Source: Shinisaurus crocodilurus
Lineage: Eukaryota; Chordata; Lepidosauria; Squamata; Shinisauridae
Length of the DNA: 64,000 nucleotides
Direction of reading: 5' to 3'
Assembly (NCBI GenBank): GCA_021292165.1
Contig: CM037880.1
Coordinates: 179,821,085 to 179,885,084 of the forward strand
The translations under genes were made by a program, and so were the position numbers. Below the pieces are notes generated by a model. The model ran no database searches, was not told where the DNA came from, and was given only the letters and a program-made list of their open reading frames with translations. Numbering within the stretch: the stretch's first letter is position 1; each line of letters begins with the position of its first letter. Positions 21,918-32,250 of this stretch are shown here, piece by piece.

Positions 21918-22480
21918 GAATCATAGAATCATAGAAAAGTAGAGTTGGAAGGGGCCTACAAGGCCATCAAGCCCAACCCCCTGCTCAGTGCAGGAATCCA
22001 GGTCAAAGCATCCCTGACAGATGGCTGTCCAGCCTCACCTTGAATGCCTCCAAAGTGGGAGAGCCCACCACCTCCTTAGGTAGTTGGTTCCATTGTCTTA
22101 TTGCTCTGACAGTCAGGAAATTTTTCCTGATGTTTAGGTGGAATCTGGGTTCCTGTAACTTGAGCCCATTATTCCATGTCCTGCAAACTGGGATGATCGA
22201 GAAGAGGTCCTGGCCCTCCTCTGTTTGACAACCCTTCAAGTACTGGAAGAGTGCTATCATATCTCCCCTCAGTCTCCTCTTCTGAAGGCTAAACATGCCC
22301 AGTTCTTTCAGTCTCTCCTCATAGGGCCTTGTTTCCAGCCCCTTTATCATCCTTGTTGCCCTCCTCTGAACCCTCTCCAGTTTGTCTACGTCCTTCTTAA
22401 AATGTGGTGCCCAGAACTGGACGCTGTACTCAAGATGAGGCCTAACCAGTGCCGAGTAAAGGGGAATTATCACTTCACGT
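21918..22480 (-). mobile_element. CR1 LINE, 5'-truncated copy with intact 3' terminus
   Basis: On the minus strand this is the end of CR1 ORF2 plus the 3' UTR. It finishes in the diagnostic CR1 8-mer repeat (on the plus strand ATAGAATCATAGAATCATAG at the left edge), next to AGTTGGAAGGGGCCTACAAG, GCCATC. 5' truncation at about 22480 is the usual outcome of CR1 insertion. Confidence 0.95.
22003..22473 (-). pseudogene. CR1 ORF2 C-terminal fragment (156 codons)
   Basis: This open frame is the C-terminal part of the CR1 endonuclease/reverse-transcriptase protein. It starts inside the RT domain ([18 protein letters not shown]), goes through [15 protein letters not shown] and [18 protein letters not shown], and ends with [13 protein letters not shown] sequence (here FHLNIRKNF) and [14 protein letters not shown]. 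Full-length CR1 ORF2 is around 900-1000 residues, so the catalytic RT core and the endonuclease are absent and no activity is possible. The frame is undamaged over this length, which suggests a fairly young insertion. Confidence 0.93.
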
Positions 22481-22741
22481 TGTAGCTGGCAAGCTTATTT
22501 TCCTTTCTCAGATGACTGCAGCCTTTTAAAAACGGGGTTTGTTTGTTTGTAGGATTGTGCCTATTATTTGCAGAATTTGTGGTTTATTTTGTAGATTATT
22601 ATACAATCCTCAACTTTTTAGATGGCATAGATTCGAGAATGTAATTGGACAATCTGGTCATTTGTTTGTGCTACCTTTTTTCCTTTCTATATAAAGTTAT
22701 TTTTTCAGCATTACCTTTTGGTTGCAAAAGATAAGCCTGTT

Positions 22742-22982
22742 TTTTCTACTCCATTTTATTTATTTATTTATTTATTACCTTTATATCCCACCTTTTTTCT
22801 TCTTGAAAAGAACCTAAGGCAGCTTATGTGGTCCTCCTCTCCATTTTATCCTCACAACAACCCTGTGAGATAAGTTAGGCTGAGAGTCAGTGATTAGCCC
22901 AAAGTGAGCTTCATGGCTAAGTGAGGAGTAGAACCTGGGTCTCCCGAGTCCCAGACTCTAACCTCTACACCGTACTGGCTCC
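22742..22982 (-). mobile_element. Sauria-type SINE
   Basis: The minus-strand copy has an (AAAT)n tail at the left, the BovB-like block (AACCTAAGGCAGCTTATGTG on plus), the middle CACAACAACCCTGTGAGATA, and the tRNA-like head at the right (GTAGAACCTGGGTCTCCCGA covers the B box). It is nearly full length. Confidence 0.88.
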
Positions 22983-23199
22983 ATCACATAAGCACATGGT
23001 TTAATGTATGATAGAAATATTCAAAATTGCTTTCTCCTATTAAATGGCCCAGTAAACTGTTGTCTCTAATGTATGAGCCTAGCAGTTCCCTGAATGTATC
23101 TTCCTCTTTGTTAAAGGAATTCTAATTAGCTATAGTGCTGAACCAGGGACTGTAGCAACAGGGCCCAAATGCCAATAGCCCTTGTAGCAGCACACTTCA

Positions 23200-23214
23200 C
23201 CACCAGAGGGCAGC
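23200..23214 (+). promoter_or_regulatory. Candidate CTCF site (full consensus match)
   Basis: CCACCAGAGGGCAGC matches the vertebrate CTCF core CCASYAGRKGGCRS at all 14 positions. It is the strongest regulatory motif in the window. It faces a minus-strand match at 23972. Confidence 0.5.
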
Positions 23215-23971
23215 GTTGACCTGACTCTAGTGCTCTGTAGCACCACCATGGCCACTGCAGATAGCTAGAGGGTCTGGTCTGGCGCAGCTCTTAGCCCAAC
23301 AAGATCAAATGAGCTAAGGAGCCAATAAACCACATAACTGCTGACTCTGGCCTGGATCTACTGAGAACCTTTTTGATCTTGACCCGGTACAGACTACCTG
23401 GGACGCCTGCCTTCTGGCCTGACACCCAACTTCCAGCCTGAAACTAAGGACATCTCTGCAACACACTCGTCATGGGTCCAAATATGGCAGTTTGTGGGCA
23501 TGTACAAAGCTGCTGTCCTATAGAAAGTGAAATATGGGGCCACACCGCCATCTTCCTCCTCACCCCTGTTTCCCTACTGTTAGCTTTGCTGTGACCTTGA
23601 GAACAAGATCAAGGTCAGAGAATGGGTTTTAGATGATTCAGGTTTAATGTCCGCCATTTTAAATACAATGGTGTAAGTGCTGTCAGCATGTTCTGGGTTA
23701 ATTTATTCACCACTGTAGGTCAACCAACAAAGTAATAAGTTGCAGTTTAGCATTTCCAATTGTTAAGTGCTCATCCTGTTGCAGCAGTGTTAGCAAAACC
23801 GCATGAACTTGTCTTATGAACACCTTTGGAATGGACTAGGGATGATTTGAGTCTTATCCAAAGTTGAGTAGGTAATGGCTATTAATCCTATACTGTGCTA
23901 TGAATGCTATGTATAGGGCAGGACTGTGAGAAATTGTTTATTCAATTGAGCAGACACACGAATGCACATTG

Positions 23972-23985
23972 GAGCCCCCTAGTGG
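23972..23985 (-). promoter_or_regulatory. Candidate CTCF site
   Basis: The minus strand reads CCACTAGGGGGCTC, 13 of 14 consensus positions. It is convergent with 23200. Confidence 0.4.
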
Positions 23986-24925
23986 CTTGGCATGGGACAT
24001 ATACAATAACATGCATGATCCAGCTGTCCATAATTGCCAAGTGGTGGAATAAAGGGGGGGGGGGTGCCACTACAGTTTCCTACTGACTTTCAAAATCATG
24101 AGTAAATACTATGCATTCACAGTTGTTTATAGTTCCATTTACTAATGCTTTTCAAATGTCTTATTATAAAATGCCAATAAGTGGTTTATTGCAGAACCAG
24201 TTGTGTTTGGCATGCTTATTATGCACTAAACTTCAGCATCTAGATTTATTAAATCTATACTTCATTACAAAACTTATTTACTGAGACCTGGGGACAATAC
24301 AGTAAGCAAATTTCCATAATATAATTGTTGATCTTCATGGAATATGTTTTCAATGTCTGATTTTTATTTTACCAGCATAAATGATTTCCTTATTACATCT
24401 GAACTAAACATAATTTTTGGATCCTTAGTTTAAAGCATTCCCACACTATTCTGAGCAGATGTTTTAGAGCTGCCAAAATAAGCTATGTTTGAAGTTGGGC
24501 ACATTAAGACTACAGGAACCTTGGAACAGCTACACATGACATTAAAAACTGGGAACAAGGCTTTAGACTGAATGTTGTTAACTGTTTGCAGATACAGTGG
24601 TTCAGGTGTTGGCCTATCTCATGTTAAAGTTCTGTCAACAACCTATGAATCCTTAAAAAAAAAATCAGGATTATTGAAAAGAAACTTGATGAAATCATTG
24701 TATTGCTGCAGGAAATGAGGCAGTGCAAACTTTGAGCGCCTGTGCCTGATGTTGGAGCACTTGGCTGCGTCCTTCGTTGCTTAGAGCCTTCGTTGCTTAG
24801 AGTACTACATTGCAAGCCTTGCTCCAGTCTACCTAGCAGTAAATAGATGGGTGCCCCATGAAAATAAATTGTAGCAAAAATAAAACGTTGTTGGCTCATC
24901 AGTTTAATATTAAAAAATAGAAAGT

Positions 24926-25038
24926 ACCATAGTGGGGATTGACTCCCATCATCCCTGGCCAATGGCCACGCTGGCTGGGGCTGATGGGAGTTGGAGTCCA
25001 ACAACATCTGGAGAACCACAGTTTCCCCACCCCTGCCT
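24926..25038. mobile_element. Truncated family C-like MITE
   Basis: GACTCCCATCATCCCTGGCC and its return GGGGCTGATGGGAGTTGGAG, TCCAACAACATCTGG form a partial foldback. Confidence 0.5.
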
Positions 25039-25041
25039 TAG

Positions 25042-25141
25042 TACGATCCTATGCTTACCTACTCAGAGGTAAGCCCCATTGTGTTTAATGGGACTTACTC
25101 CCATTAAACACAATGTGTAAATGTGTATAGGATTGCAGCCC
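25042..25141. mobile_element. MITE, family B, palindromic copy
   Basis: The left part CGATCCTATGCTTACC... and the right part GTGTATAGGATTGCAGCCC are inverted. The centre has AAGCCCCATTGTGTTTAATG and ACTTACTCCCATTAAACACA, forming a hairpin. Confidence 0.7.
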
Positions 25142-25272
25142 AAATCTTAGCAAGTTGATAGTACAGGACAATCTCTTGAGCATGTCGTGTGAGTTATGGG
25201 TCAGGATGCTGTTTTACTATTTGTAGCAGCAGCATATGAACCAAGTTTAGGAATTGAGCCATACATAATAAC
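25142..25272. other. Short unique spacer
   Basis: Nothing recognised. Confidence 0.4.
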
Positions 25273-25280
25273 TCTAGTGC

Positions 25281-25538
25281 AGCCTCCCCCACTATCCAAC
25301 ACTGCTGGTCTGCTTACTCTATTGAGGTACCACTAGCATAAGTGGCCTCTAGTAGTATGCCAATAGTGTAAGCTGGCCCGATAAGTTTTCCTGGAACGTC
25401 TATAGCGGAAGATGCTGGATACTGCCCCTGGTACCCTCCAGATTTTTTAGACTACAAGTGACAGTATTCCTGACCATTGGCCATGCTGATAGAAATTGAA
25501 ATCCAAAGTATCCAGGGGACACAGGTTGGGGAAGAATG
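25281..25538. mobile_element. hAT MITE, family C, exact 8-bp TSD CTCTAGTG
   Basis: It begins CAGCCTCCCCCACTATCC and ends CACAGGTTGGGGAAGAATG. The flanks 25273-25280 and 25539-25546 are both CTCTAGTG. At 258 bp it is longer than the usual ~140 bp. The extra 25320-25425 block inside is unrelated to the family and is probably a further insertion. Confidence 0.85.
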
Positions 25539-25546
25539 CTCTAGTG

Positions 25547-26184
25547 CAACTCAGTTGCCTTAAAATAAAATTGCCCAGGCCACATCTTATATATGGCAAA
25601 AACATCCTGGAGCCAGTATATTTAGAATCTAAAGAATGCATTTATATAGATTTTTAGCTCCCCATACCTGGAGGGCACATAACAGTTTTTAATTAAAAGA
25701 ACATATAATTGTACTAAAATATAAATATACTGAACTAAAGCTATTCAATAACTCAAAGTTCTTGTAGAGTTTCCAGTAGAAATTGATTGAGCTGTGGCAT
25801 GACTCCAGAATAGGTTAATTCCTTAACTGCGATGTAGTTATTGAGAACTTCTCTACTTGCTAACATCATATATTCTAGGATCAACTCACCGCCCCCCCCC
25901 CTCAATTTAAGATAAGTGTAAAGACACTTACAATTTCACCCATGCTCCAAAAAGCTTGGAAATGGTAAGGCACACATCTTAACTTCCCTGCTGTCTATGC
26001 AGTAAAGACTTTGTACAGTCTTGCATATTATATATACTCGCTTAGAAATTAGGTTCCCTGTCCCTGCACCCACATTTTGTCTTGGTCTTTCCATTTGACA
26101 GTGGGTTTGGGGGATTCAACGGGTGCAGAAATTCAACAGGTGTGACTTTTCCAAACACTTGATACAAGTATGCCAAATGCAGTG
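25547..26184. other. Unique AT-rich sequence
   Basis: No gene or repeat supported. A C-run is at 25891-25901. Confidence 0.4.
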
Positions 26185-26483
26185 ATAACAATCCAGACTG
26201 AATTATGGTAATGTACTCCATGTGCGGCTGCCCTTGGGCTTGCCCAGAAGCTGCAGCTGGTGCAGAATGCAGCTGCGAGGCTGCTAACTGGGGCCTCTTT
26301 CCGACAGCATGTGGAAAACATGCTAAAACAACTGCATGGCTGCCAATAAGCTATGGGGCAGCCCATAGTCCCATAGGTTCTGCTCTTGACATATAGAACC
26401 CTAAACAACTTGGGACCAGACCAGATTCCCTTAGGGATCAGCTCACCTCACCCCTTATGTCCCTGCCCAATCTCTGGGCTTCT

Positions 26484-26758
26484 CTACATGAGGCATTTAT
26501 TGTGCACTCATGATTCTTTACTCACAGTAGTTTGCCTGGGGCTTCACATGATATTGTTGACCCCCAGGGGCCTCTTCTGCTCTTTCCAAGTATTCCCCTG
26601 CTGTTTTTTAGAATGAGGATAATGAGCTATTATCTAGCTATCACACTAAAACAAGCATGTGTAATTCAGCAATAGTGCTATACCACAGCGCCACCTTGTG
26701 GTTGTGTGATAGAACATATAGGAAGCCAGAGAAAGAAAAAACCCAGAAACTCAAGACG
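26484..26758. mobile_element. MITE-like insertion (family G) within the L2 copy
   Basis: Sequence with no L2 similarity separates the two L2 blocks. Its start CTTCTCTACATGAGGCATTT, ATTGTGCACTCATGATTC recurs at 32251, and its end region (CTATACCACAGCGCCACCTT, GTGG) recurs inverted at 20101. The target duplication could not be fixed. It carries a CTCF-type motif at 26688. Confidence 0.6.
26688..26701 (-). promoter_or_regulatory. Candidate CTCF motif in repeat
   Basis: The minus strand reads CCACAAGGTGGCGC, 13 of 14 positions of CCASYAGRKGGCRS. It corresponds to the motif at 20101 in a related repeat copy. Confidence 0.4.
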
Positions 26759-27145
26759 TGTAAAGGATGTGCTTGCGATCATCAGAGGGAGTACTTCTGA
26801 GGGTGCCACATGCTCCTGAAGTTTGCCTCAGGAGCACTTGCAGTAGAGTGTTTAGTGCTGCAGCACCCAGTCTCTGGAATGTTTTGCCAATTGACATTAG
26901 ACAGGCCCCCACAGTTCTGACATTCGGACATCTTCTTAAGTCCCATCTCTTCACACAAGCTTTCCCTGAAGTGTGACCCACCGAGCCAGCTCTGCAGTTT
27001 TACTGCTGATTAGCATTTATTTATTATTGTACAGTTTTATCATACGTTATTGTTGTTTTTGGTAGTAATGACATGGTGTGTTCACCACTTTGATAACTTT
27101 GTGAAAAGCAGCATATTAATCTGATAAATAAATAAATACATGTTG

Positions 27146-27423
27146 CAAATGTGGTTTCGGTCTGAGTTACAACAACATGCAATGCAGTTTACTCTATTAT
27201 CACCGTTTAATAAATGGGGGTTCAAACTAAGTTAAATGTGAAAAACTATACAGGGACTAAGTGATGGAAGGGACTGAGCGCTCCTCAAACATTTTGTGTC
27301 CAGTACAATACAGCAGAGTACAGTAATTGTCATAACAATTCAGTAGCCTATTCCTCTTGTGAACCTTTCCGCCACACCTTGTGGCAACTTCAGATTCTGA
27401 CAAATCATTATTATTATTATTAT
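27146..27423. other. Unique sequence ending in (ATT)n
   Basis: No feature besides the short ATT run at 27408-27424, which borders the LTR. Confidence 0.4.
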
Positions 27424-28618
27424 TGTGAAGGACCGGTCCTTTCCTGCAAGATCGGGAAATACGCGGCTATTTTGACAGCTCAGAGCTCCCGCTTGTGATC
27501 CCCGGTTCAGTTCAGGTCACAAACACTGGATTGAGGCACTGTCAAAGCAAAACTACGCTTCAGGCAAAAGCAAAAGCAAGTTTATTGGCAGTAGTAAACA
27601 TGCAAATTGAAGAGGGAGATAAGGGAGTGAAATTGACAAGAGAGAGTATTTCTAGTTACACACAATCAGAACTACAAAACAATAAAGAGTCTATGCTATT
27701 CTTAGCTAACAATGAAGAACCTACCTAGTCTAAAACTAGCAGTTTGAATGGACTTACGGAACTGTACCCAGGCACTCCGCTTGGGGGTTGAAGGTCCAGG
27801 CTGGCCTGAGCCAATGACCCGCTCCGTGCTTCTTGGCACTTTGCTTCCAACAATCTCTAGAATAGGGGTGTCCATGAACCTGGGGGGGGGGCGCCACTCT
27901 GCCGCCTCACCTCTCCGCGGCAGCGGCCCCCCAACTCGTTCTTCTGAGTGGCGCGGAGCAGTTTTCCTCGCCGCTCATGCTGGTCCTGTCGCGTCAGTTC
28001 CAGCCAGCCGGAAATGATGCAACGGGACCCTGCGCCAGTGCGCTGGGCTCCCGCGCTACATATTTTACATAGAAACCAGGGCAACAGGGCTTAAACAGCC
28101 CTGTTGCCCTGGTTTCTACGCAAAATATGTAGCGTGGGGGGCCAGTGCGCCGGCACAGGGTCCCGTCGCGTCAGTTCCGGCCAGCCAGAAATGACGGGAC
28201 GGGACCAGCACGGCGGGCTTGAGGCGGTGAGCTCAGACCGGAAAGGCCCCACGAGTCTCGGGTGGGCATGAGAGGGGCCAATTTCGGCCCCGCTATGCTT
28301 GCCCAAGACGAGCTTGTACATCCCTACTCTAGAAGCCTTGGTTGCTTCTTTTACCCCCTCGCCTGCCCCCCCGATCCCCCGACCCCTTCTTCTACTGACA
28401 GGATGGACCGGTCTGGTCAGGCAGGAGAGGGTGTGGAGGTTTCAGCGCCACCTTGCCCATGGAAGGGTGATTGAGGGTACTTGGCAACCCATTGAGGGTG
28501 CTTGGGGAAAACCATCTGAATGCAAATGTGTGTCCTGGACTGAGCTCTCCTGCCCTGGGCAGGGATTATGCAGATGGAATGTGGGGCAAAGTGTGTGCTC
28601 TGTCAGGCTTTCTCTCCA
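27424..28618 (-). mobile_element. Probable solo LTR of an endogenous retrovirus-like element
   Basis: The minus-strand sequence ends in CCGGTCCTTCACA and begins TGGAGAGAAAGCC, the TG...CA ends of an LTR. A poly(A) signal AATAAA (plus-strand TTTATT, 27581-27586) lies about 155 bp before the 3' end, as in an R/U5 boundary. Neither internal viral genes nor a primer-binding site are visible, so it would be a solo LTR. Without the 464-bp hAT insertion and its duplication it is about 720 bp. No clean target duplication was found, so the right boundary is approximate. Confidence 0.5.
27863..28326. mobile_element. hAT-type foldback element, exact 8-bp TSD CTCTAGAA
   Basis: The left end TAGGGGTGTCCATGAACC is inverted to the right end GAGCTTGTACATCCCTA. 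The flanks 27855-27862 and 28327-28334 are both CTCTAGAA. The interior is CpG-rich with inverted arms of about 130 bp meeting at 28081-28107, where GCAACAGGGCT and AGCCCTGTTGC form a perfect stem with a 5-base loop. No coding sequence. Confidence 0.9.
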
Positions 28619-28705
28619 CTATTACTACTACTACTACTACTACTACTATTATTATTTTATTTCTATACCACCCAATAGCTGAAACTCTCTGGGCAGTTTA
28701 CAATG
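28619..28705 (-). repeat. (TAC)n/(TAT)n microsatellite and reverse LINE tail
   Basis: ACTACTACT... runs to about 28655. Then ATTTCTATACCACCCAATAG, CTCTGGGCAGTTTACA is the reverse complement of the tail type seen at 21270-21397. Confidence 0.7.
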
Positions 28706-29348
28706 ATCAAATCATTGAGAAATACCATGTTGATCAAGGCTTCAGGTGAATCAGAAATGGTCACCAAGCTTAAATTTGAAATAAAGGACTACAGCCTTCT
28801 TGCCAGCCATTGGGTGAGTTCGCATGACACGGCAACCCAACCTGTGAATAAGCTATGTAGTGTGGGTTGTTCATGGAACAACCCACAGTGCACCCAACAG
28901 ATGATCAGGCTTACTGTAGGTTGTCACCTGCTCCTTCCCCCTTGCTCTTCCTGCTGGTAATCCAAAGGACCTGGTGACTGAAGCTGCCTTGTTTCCTCTC
29001 CCCACTCATGACCTTTTTGGTTGCTGCTCTGTTTCCTTCCCCCCTTTCTCCCCTTTCCCTTTTTCTTTTTTTGTGCAATCTCTGCCAGTGACAAGCACTG
29101 ACAGGCAGCTTCCGAGTGGCACATTGGAGTGGCAATCACTGGTTTGCCACCTATTTTTTAAAAAAAATGTTTAGGTGCACAAATATATATATTTTAAAAT
29201 TTGCTCAGTAGTTCAGAAGTGTGCAAGTGCTGAAATGAAAAGTCTTGCCTGCTCAATGTCATGGTAAGTGCTTCCTGTCAAAGTGCAGTAGGTACCAACC
29301 ATGGACATTTACCAAGCAAGGCTGCAAATAGTTTATTTTGTTACTTAT
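28706..29348. other. Mostly unique, with a family F terminus at 28812-28840
   Basis: GGGTGAGTTCGCATGACACG, GCAACCCAA matches the left terminus of the MITE at 29902 (GGGTTCAGATGACACGGCAA), and GTGGGTTGTTCATGGAACAA, CCCAC (28862-28886) is a small palindrome. A C/T-rich tract lies at 29030-29070. No gene supported. Confidence 0.45.
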
Positions 29349-29699
29349 CTTTTCACTTGACAGCTGTCAAATGGTGAGCTGTCAAGTGAAAAGCAAAGCT
29401 ACAAGAAGATCTTTGCTTACAAAAGGGGGTGGCGAGTCCATCACCACCTTCGCAGCAAGATCCTCTAGTTTTGAAGTGGGGACCTGACAGTTATCACTGT
29501 CCTCCACCTTTTCCACCCTTTCCTGAGACTCTAAGTGCTCGGGAGAAAAGTGCATCTCACCCCATTTATGGGAACACTTTCTTTTGACAGCTGTCAAAAG
29601 AAAGTGTTTCTTTAAAGCAGGGTTTTTCATGGGGCTAAACAGGGTTTTCTGACAGGAAAATATACAGATTTAATGGCTGCATATTTCCCTGTCAGAAAG
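29349..29699. repeat. Cluster of three palindromes with TGACAG/CTGTCA cores
   Basis: Palindrome 1: 17-bp perfect arms 29349-29365 and 29377-29393 (CTTTTCACTTGACAGCT). Palindrome 2: perfect 36-bp palindrome 29573-29608 centred on TGACAGCTGTCA. Palindrome 3: 19-bp arms 29645-29663 and 29681-29699 (TTTTCTGACAGGAAAATAT, two mismatches). They are within 350 bp. They may be parts of one decayed foldback element, but no single outer terminus pair is clear. Confidence 0.75.
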
Positions 29700-29901
29700 C
29701 TGTGGTGATGACTGAAAAGGGGTCATGAGCAGAGCAGGGAGACTGAGCCAGCGATAGTTGCTCCAAAGTTCTGCTTGGGCATTGCTGTAATGGCTGTCAC
29801 TGGCAGTGGCCCAGACGAGCTCAGCAAGTGGCAATGGTTTTTTTCCACAGTTGCTAAGCAGCTTGCTTGCCACTTCTCACAAACCATGTGGGGTCAGTTG
29901 C

Positions 29902-30026
29902 CTGGGTTCAGATGACACGGCAACCCATTGTGGTTCCAACAACCCCTAGAACAAGCCATGGGTTGTCAGGGTGGCTTGTTGCCCCCAAACAGCTAGTAGA
30001 TGGGTTGTTGTGTTGTGTGAACCCAG
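29902..30026. mobile_element. Foldback MITE, family F
   Basis: The left end CTGGGTTCAGATGACACGGC, AACCCAT and the right end ATGGGTTGTTGTGTTGTGTG, AACCCAG are inverted repeats. The inner parts (AACAACCCCTAGAACAAGCC / GGCTTGTTGCCCCC) also pair. It is 125 bp long with no coding content. Bases 29700-29901 before it show nothing else. Confidence 0.7.
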
Positions 30027-32250
30027 TCAAACCGGCAGGCATTTACAGCACTAAGAAGATTCCTGAATACAGAAATCTTGCTGCAGATTGCTTTCTTAGT
30101 AAAGAGTCATTTTCTTTAAGAATGTAGCTTTAAACAATCATAGTTAGGGATTTTTTCAAAATACAAAAAGGAAAAAAAATAAGAAAGGATTTTGGCAATG
30201 GATTTTGGAGGCCTCTGGAAGAACTTGTAGTGAGGTTTTTGAACTACAGAAATGGTTTGGAAAAAGTCCAGAATGTCTCCTTAATCTTGGACCGCCTAGT
30301 CTTAGGCCTAGCTTACTGATGTAGGTTGATGACATAGACCTATCTTGGTTTGCCAGGCCTGGGACTTGGGCCAACCTGGTGACAGCAGTGTGATACTGAC
30401 TGACATTGTTTAGGTCAAGGGTGTCAATCTGCCAACATCACTGCTACTGCTGACAAGAAAGATGGTGGATAGTTCCTCACCTCTCTGCTGAGATGGAAGC
30501 TTCATAGTGTTCCAGGCCCTGAATCCAAAGCTGACGCTCTGAAGTCGGTCAATGACATCATTGGACTCTAGTGAAGTCCAGTGTGCCATTGCTGCCGCCA
30601 CTACATCTAAGGGGTTGGCTATGGAAGAACAGAGGAGCTCCCAGTTCGGAAATTATCAAAAACAGCTGGATTATTTCCGGGACTGAACCAAAGGGGAGAT
30701 ACTTTTGCAAAAACATTTGGCATCCAAGAAATCACTTTCAGTGATTTTTCAGGAGGACTTTGTGAAAGGGAGGGAAATGTTCATCCAGAAGGCATGCCCT
30801 TTTTCTATATTGGCTTCATAATGTTGTCATGTGTCCACCTGATTTGCTCTGTAATATTTTAATGTCATCATATTCAGTACATGATTCCTGACTGGTTGAA
30901 GGGTGCATTGCTAGGAGAAAGGCTTCCCAAAATTGGTACTGGATTAGTGGGTATTCGGTGAACAAGTAGAGAACAGGTGGTGAGTGGGGGAGCTCAGGAA
31001 TTTTTCAACACCCAGAAAATCACTGTTAAACCCTAAAATACAAAGTGAGAAAACATTTGACACAGCTCCATTGATTCCCAGATACCCAATACATTTCTGT
31101 CAAAATAATTCAGTAGATCGAGATTATTTGGGGGCTGGAAACTACACGGTTTACTCATCCCTAAACAATCTTGAAACAGTTTGGAAGAAATAAAACTTTG
31201 CATATGCCATGAAAAATGAGCTATGTTCATATATTAAATATTAAATTCATGTTAAATTACCCATGTGGTCAGGATAGTCTTTCTTTTAATTCAGAGAGAT
31301 TACATATGGGAGTCATTTTGCTAACTTGTAGCTCTCTGAAGATTCAGTCTTTAAAACCTCAGTACCTTTCCAGAAGTGCTTAAAATAGCAGCTACTTCAA
31401 ATATTTCATTCAAACTATTTTCTTTGGCAAAACATTTTTTTTTTAGGAAAACTTCAATATTCTAGCAAACTCTTAGCTAGAAAACCCCACAAAACAAAAA
31501 TATATTGGTATTCTCTCTGTGTATCCTATTCAGGCAACATAGCATATACACAGAATGCATGCAGAAGTGTTCAGGATTGCACCTGCTTGTCCCACCCTGA
31601 CCTGTGCACATTGAATAGACCTTGTGACCAGATACTATGTGTGTAAAAGCTGTACATGTATAAGATCTTTACATATGATCTGGGGAACATACTAGCAAGT
31701 CTACCCACATACACTTTATAGGTGTGTAGAGTCTGTTCACAAACTACGTCAGTCCTCGTGCCAGCAGGTGTGATTCAGAACTCACTTCCAAGCGATCTGT
31801 GTATATGTGTGCCATGTCATGTGAACAGGGTCACTCTCTCTTCATCATTTGCCAAAACAGGAGGGAGAGGTTGAGATAGAAGAAAAATGGTGCATGAGAA
31901 GTATGGACCGAAATACAAAAGTAGATCACCCAGTTTTACTGTTCTGGGATATTTTTGTTAATACAAACTAAAATATACAGACACCTATACTTCAACTATC
32001 ATTCCTTACAAGGGACATGTCCTATTTACTGGTACCTGTTGCAGGTAAAACATCACCCCTACTTTGCCTTTCCGGCATGCCTTTTGAACATTTTTGTTAT
32101 ACTGCGCAGTCATGCACTAGAATTCTTCAGGTTTCAGCACCCTCTTCTGGTTCTCTAGAACAGTGGGGGGCAGACTTCAGGCTTGTTTTGCAGTAGAACC
32201 ATGAGATCCACCAATCAGATGCCTGGTGTAAAAGACATATACTTAGAATT
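30027..32250. other. Long unique stretch without genes
   Basis: About 2.2 kb with no repeat ends and no domain-bearing ORF. Slightly lower AT from 30400 to 30650. Confidence 0.35.

Larger units (their letters stand above)
22983..24925. other. Unique sequence with two CTCF-like motifs
   Basis: No repeat boundary or gene supported. It includes a G-run near 24053-24066 and an AT-rich unique section 24100-24560. A 20-bp direct repeat GAGCCTTCGTTGCTTAGAGT-like unit occurs at 24770-24800. Confidence 0.35.
26185..27145 (+). mobile_element. L2-type LINE 3' end, split by a MITE
   Basis: Left part: LNYGNVLHVRLPLGLP, then after a frameshift KLQLVQNAAARLLTGASF and TYRTLNNLGPDQIPLG. Right part (26760-26976): SRVFSAAAPSLWNVLPID and LLKSHLFTQAFPEV, a stop, and an AT-rich 3' UTR ending in (AAAT)n near 27145. 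These are the C-terminal blocks of L2 ORF2 in order. The frameshift and the insertion (26484-26758) make it a dead copy. Confidence 0.85.
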
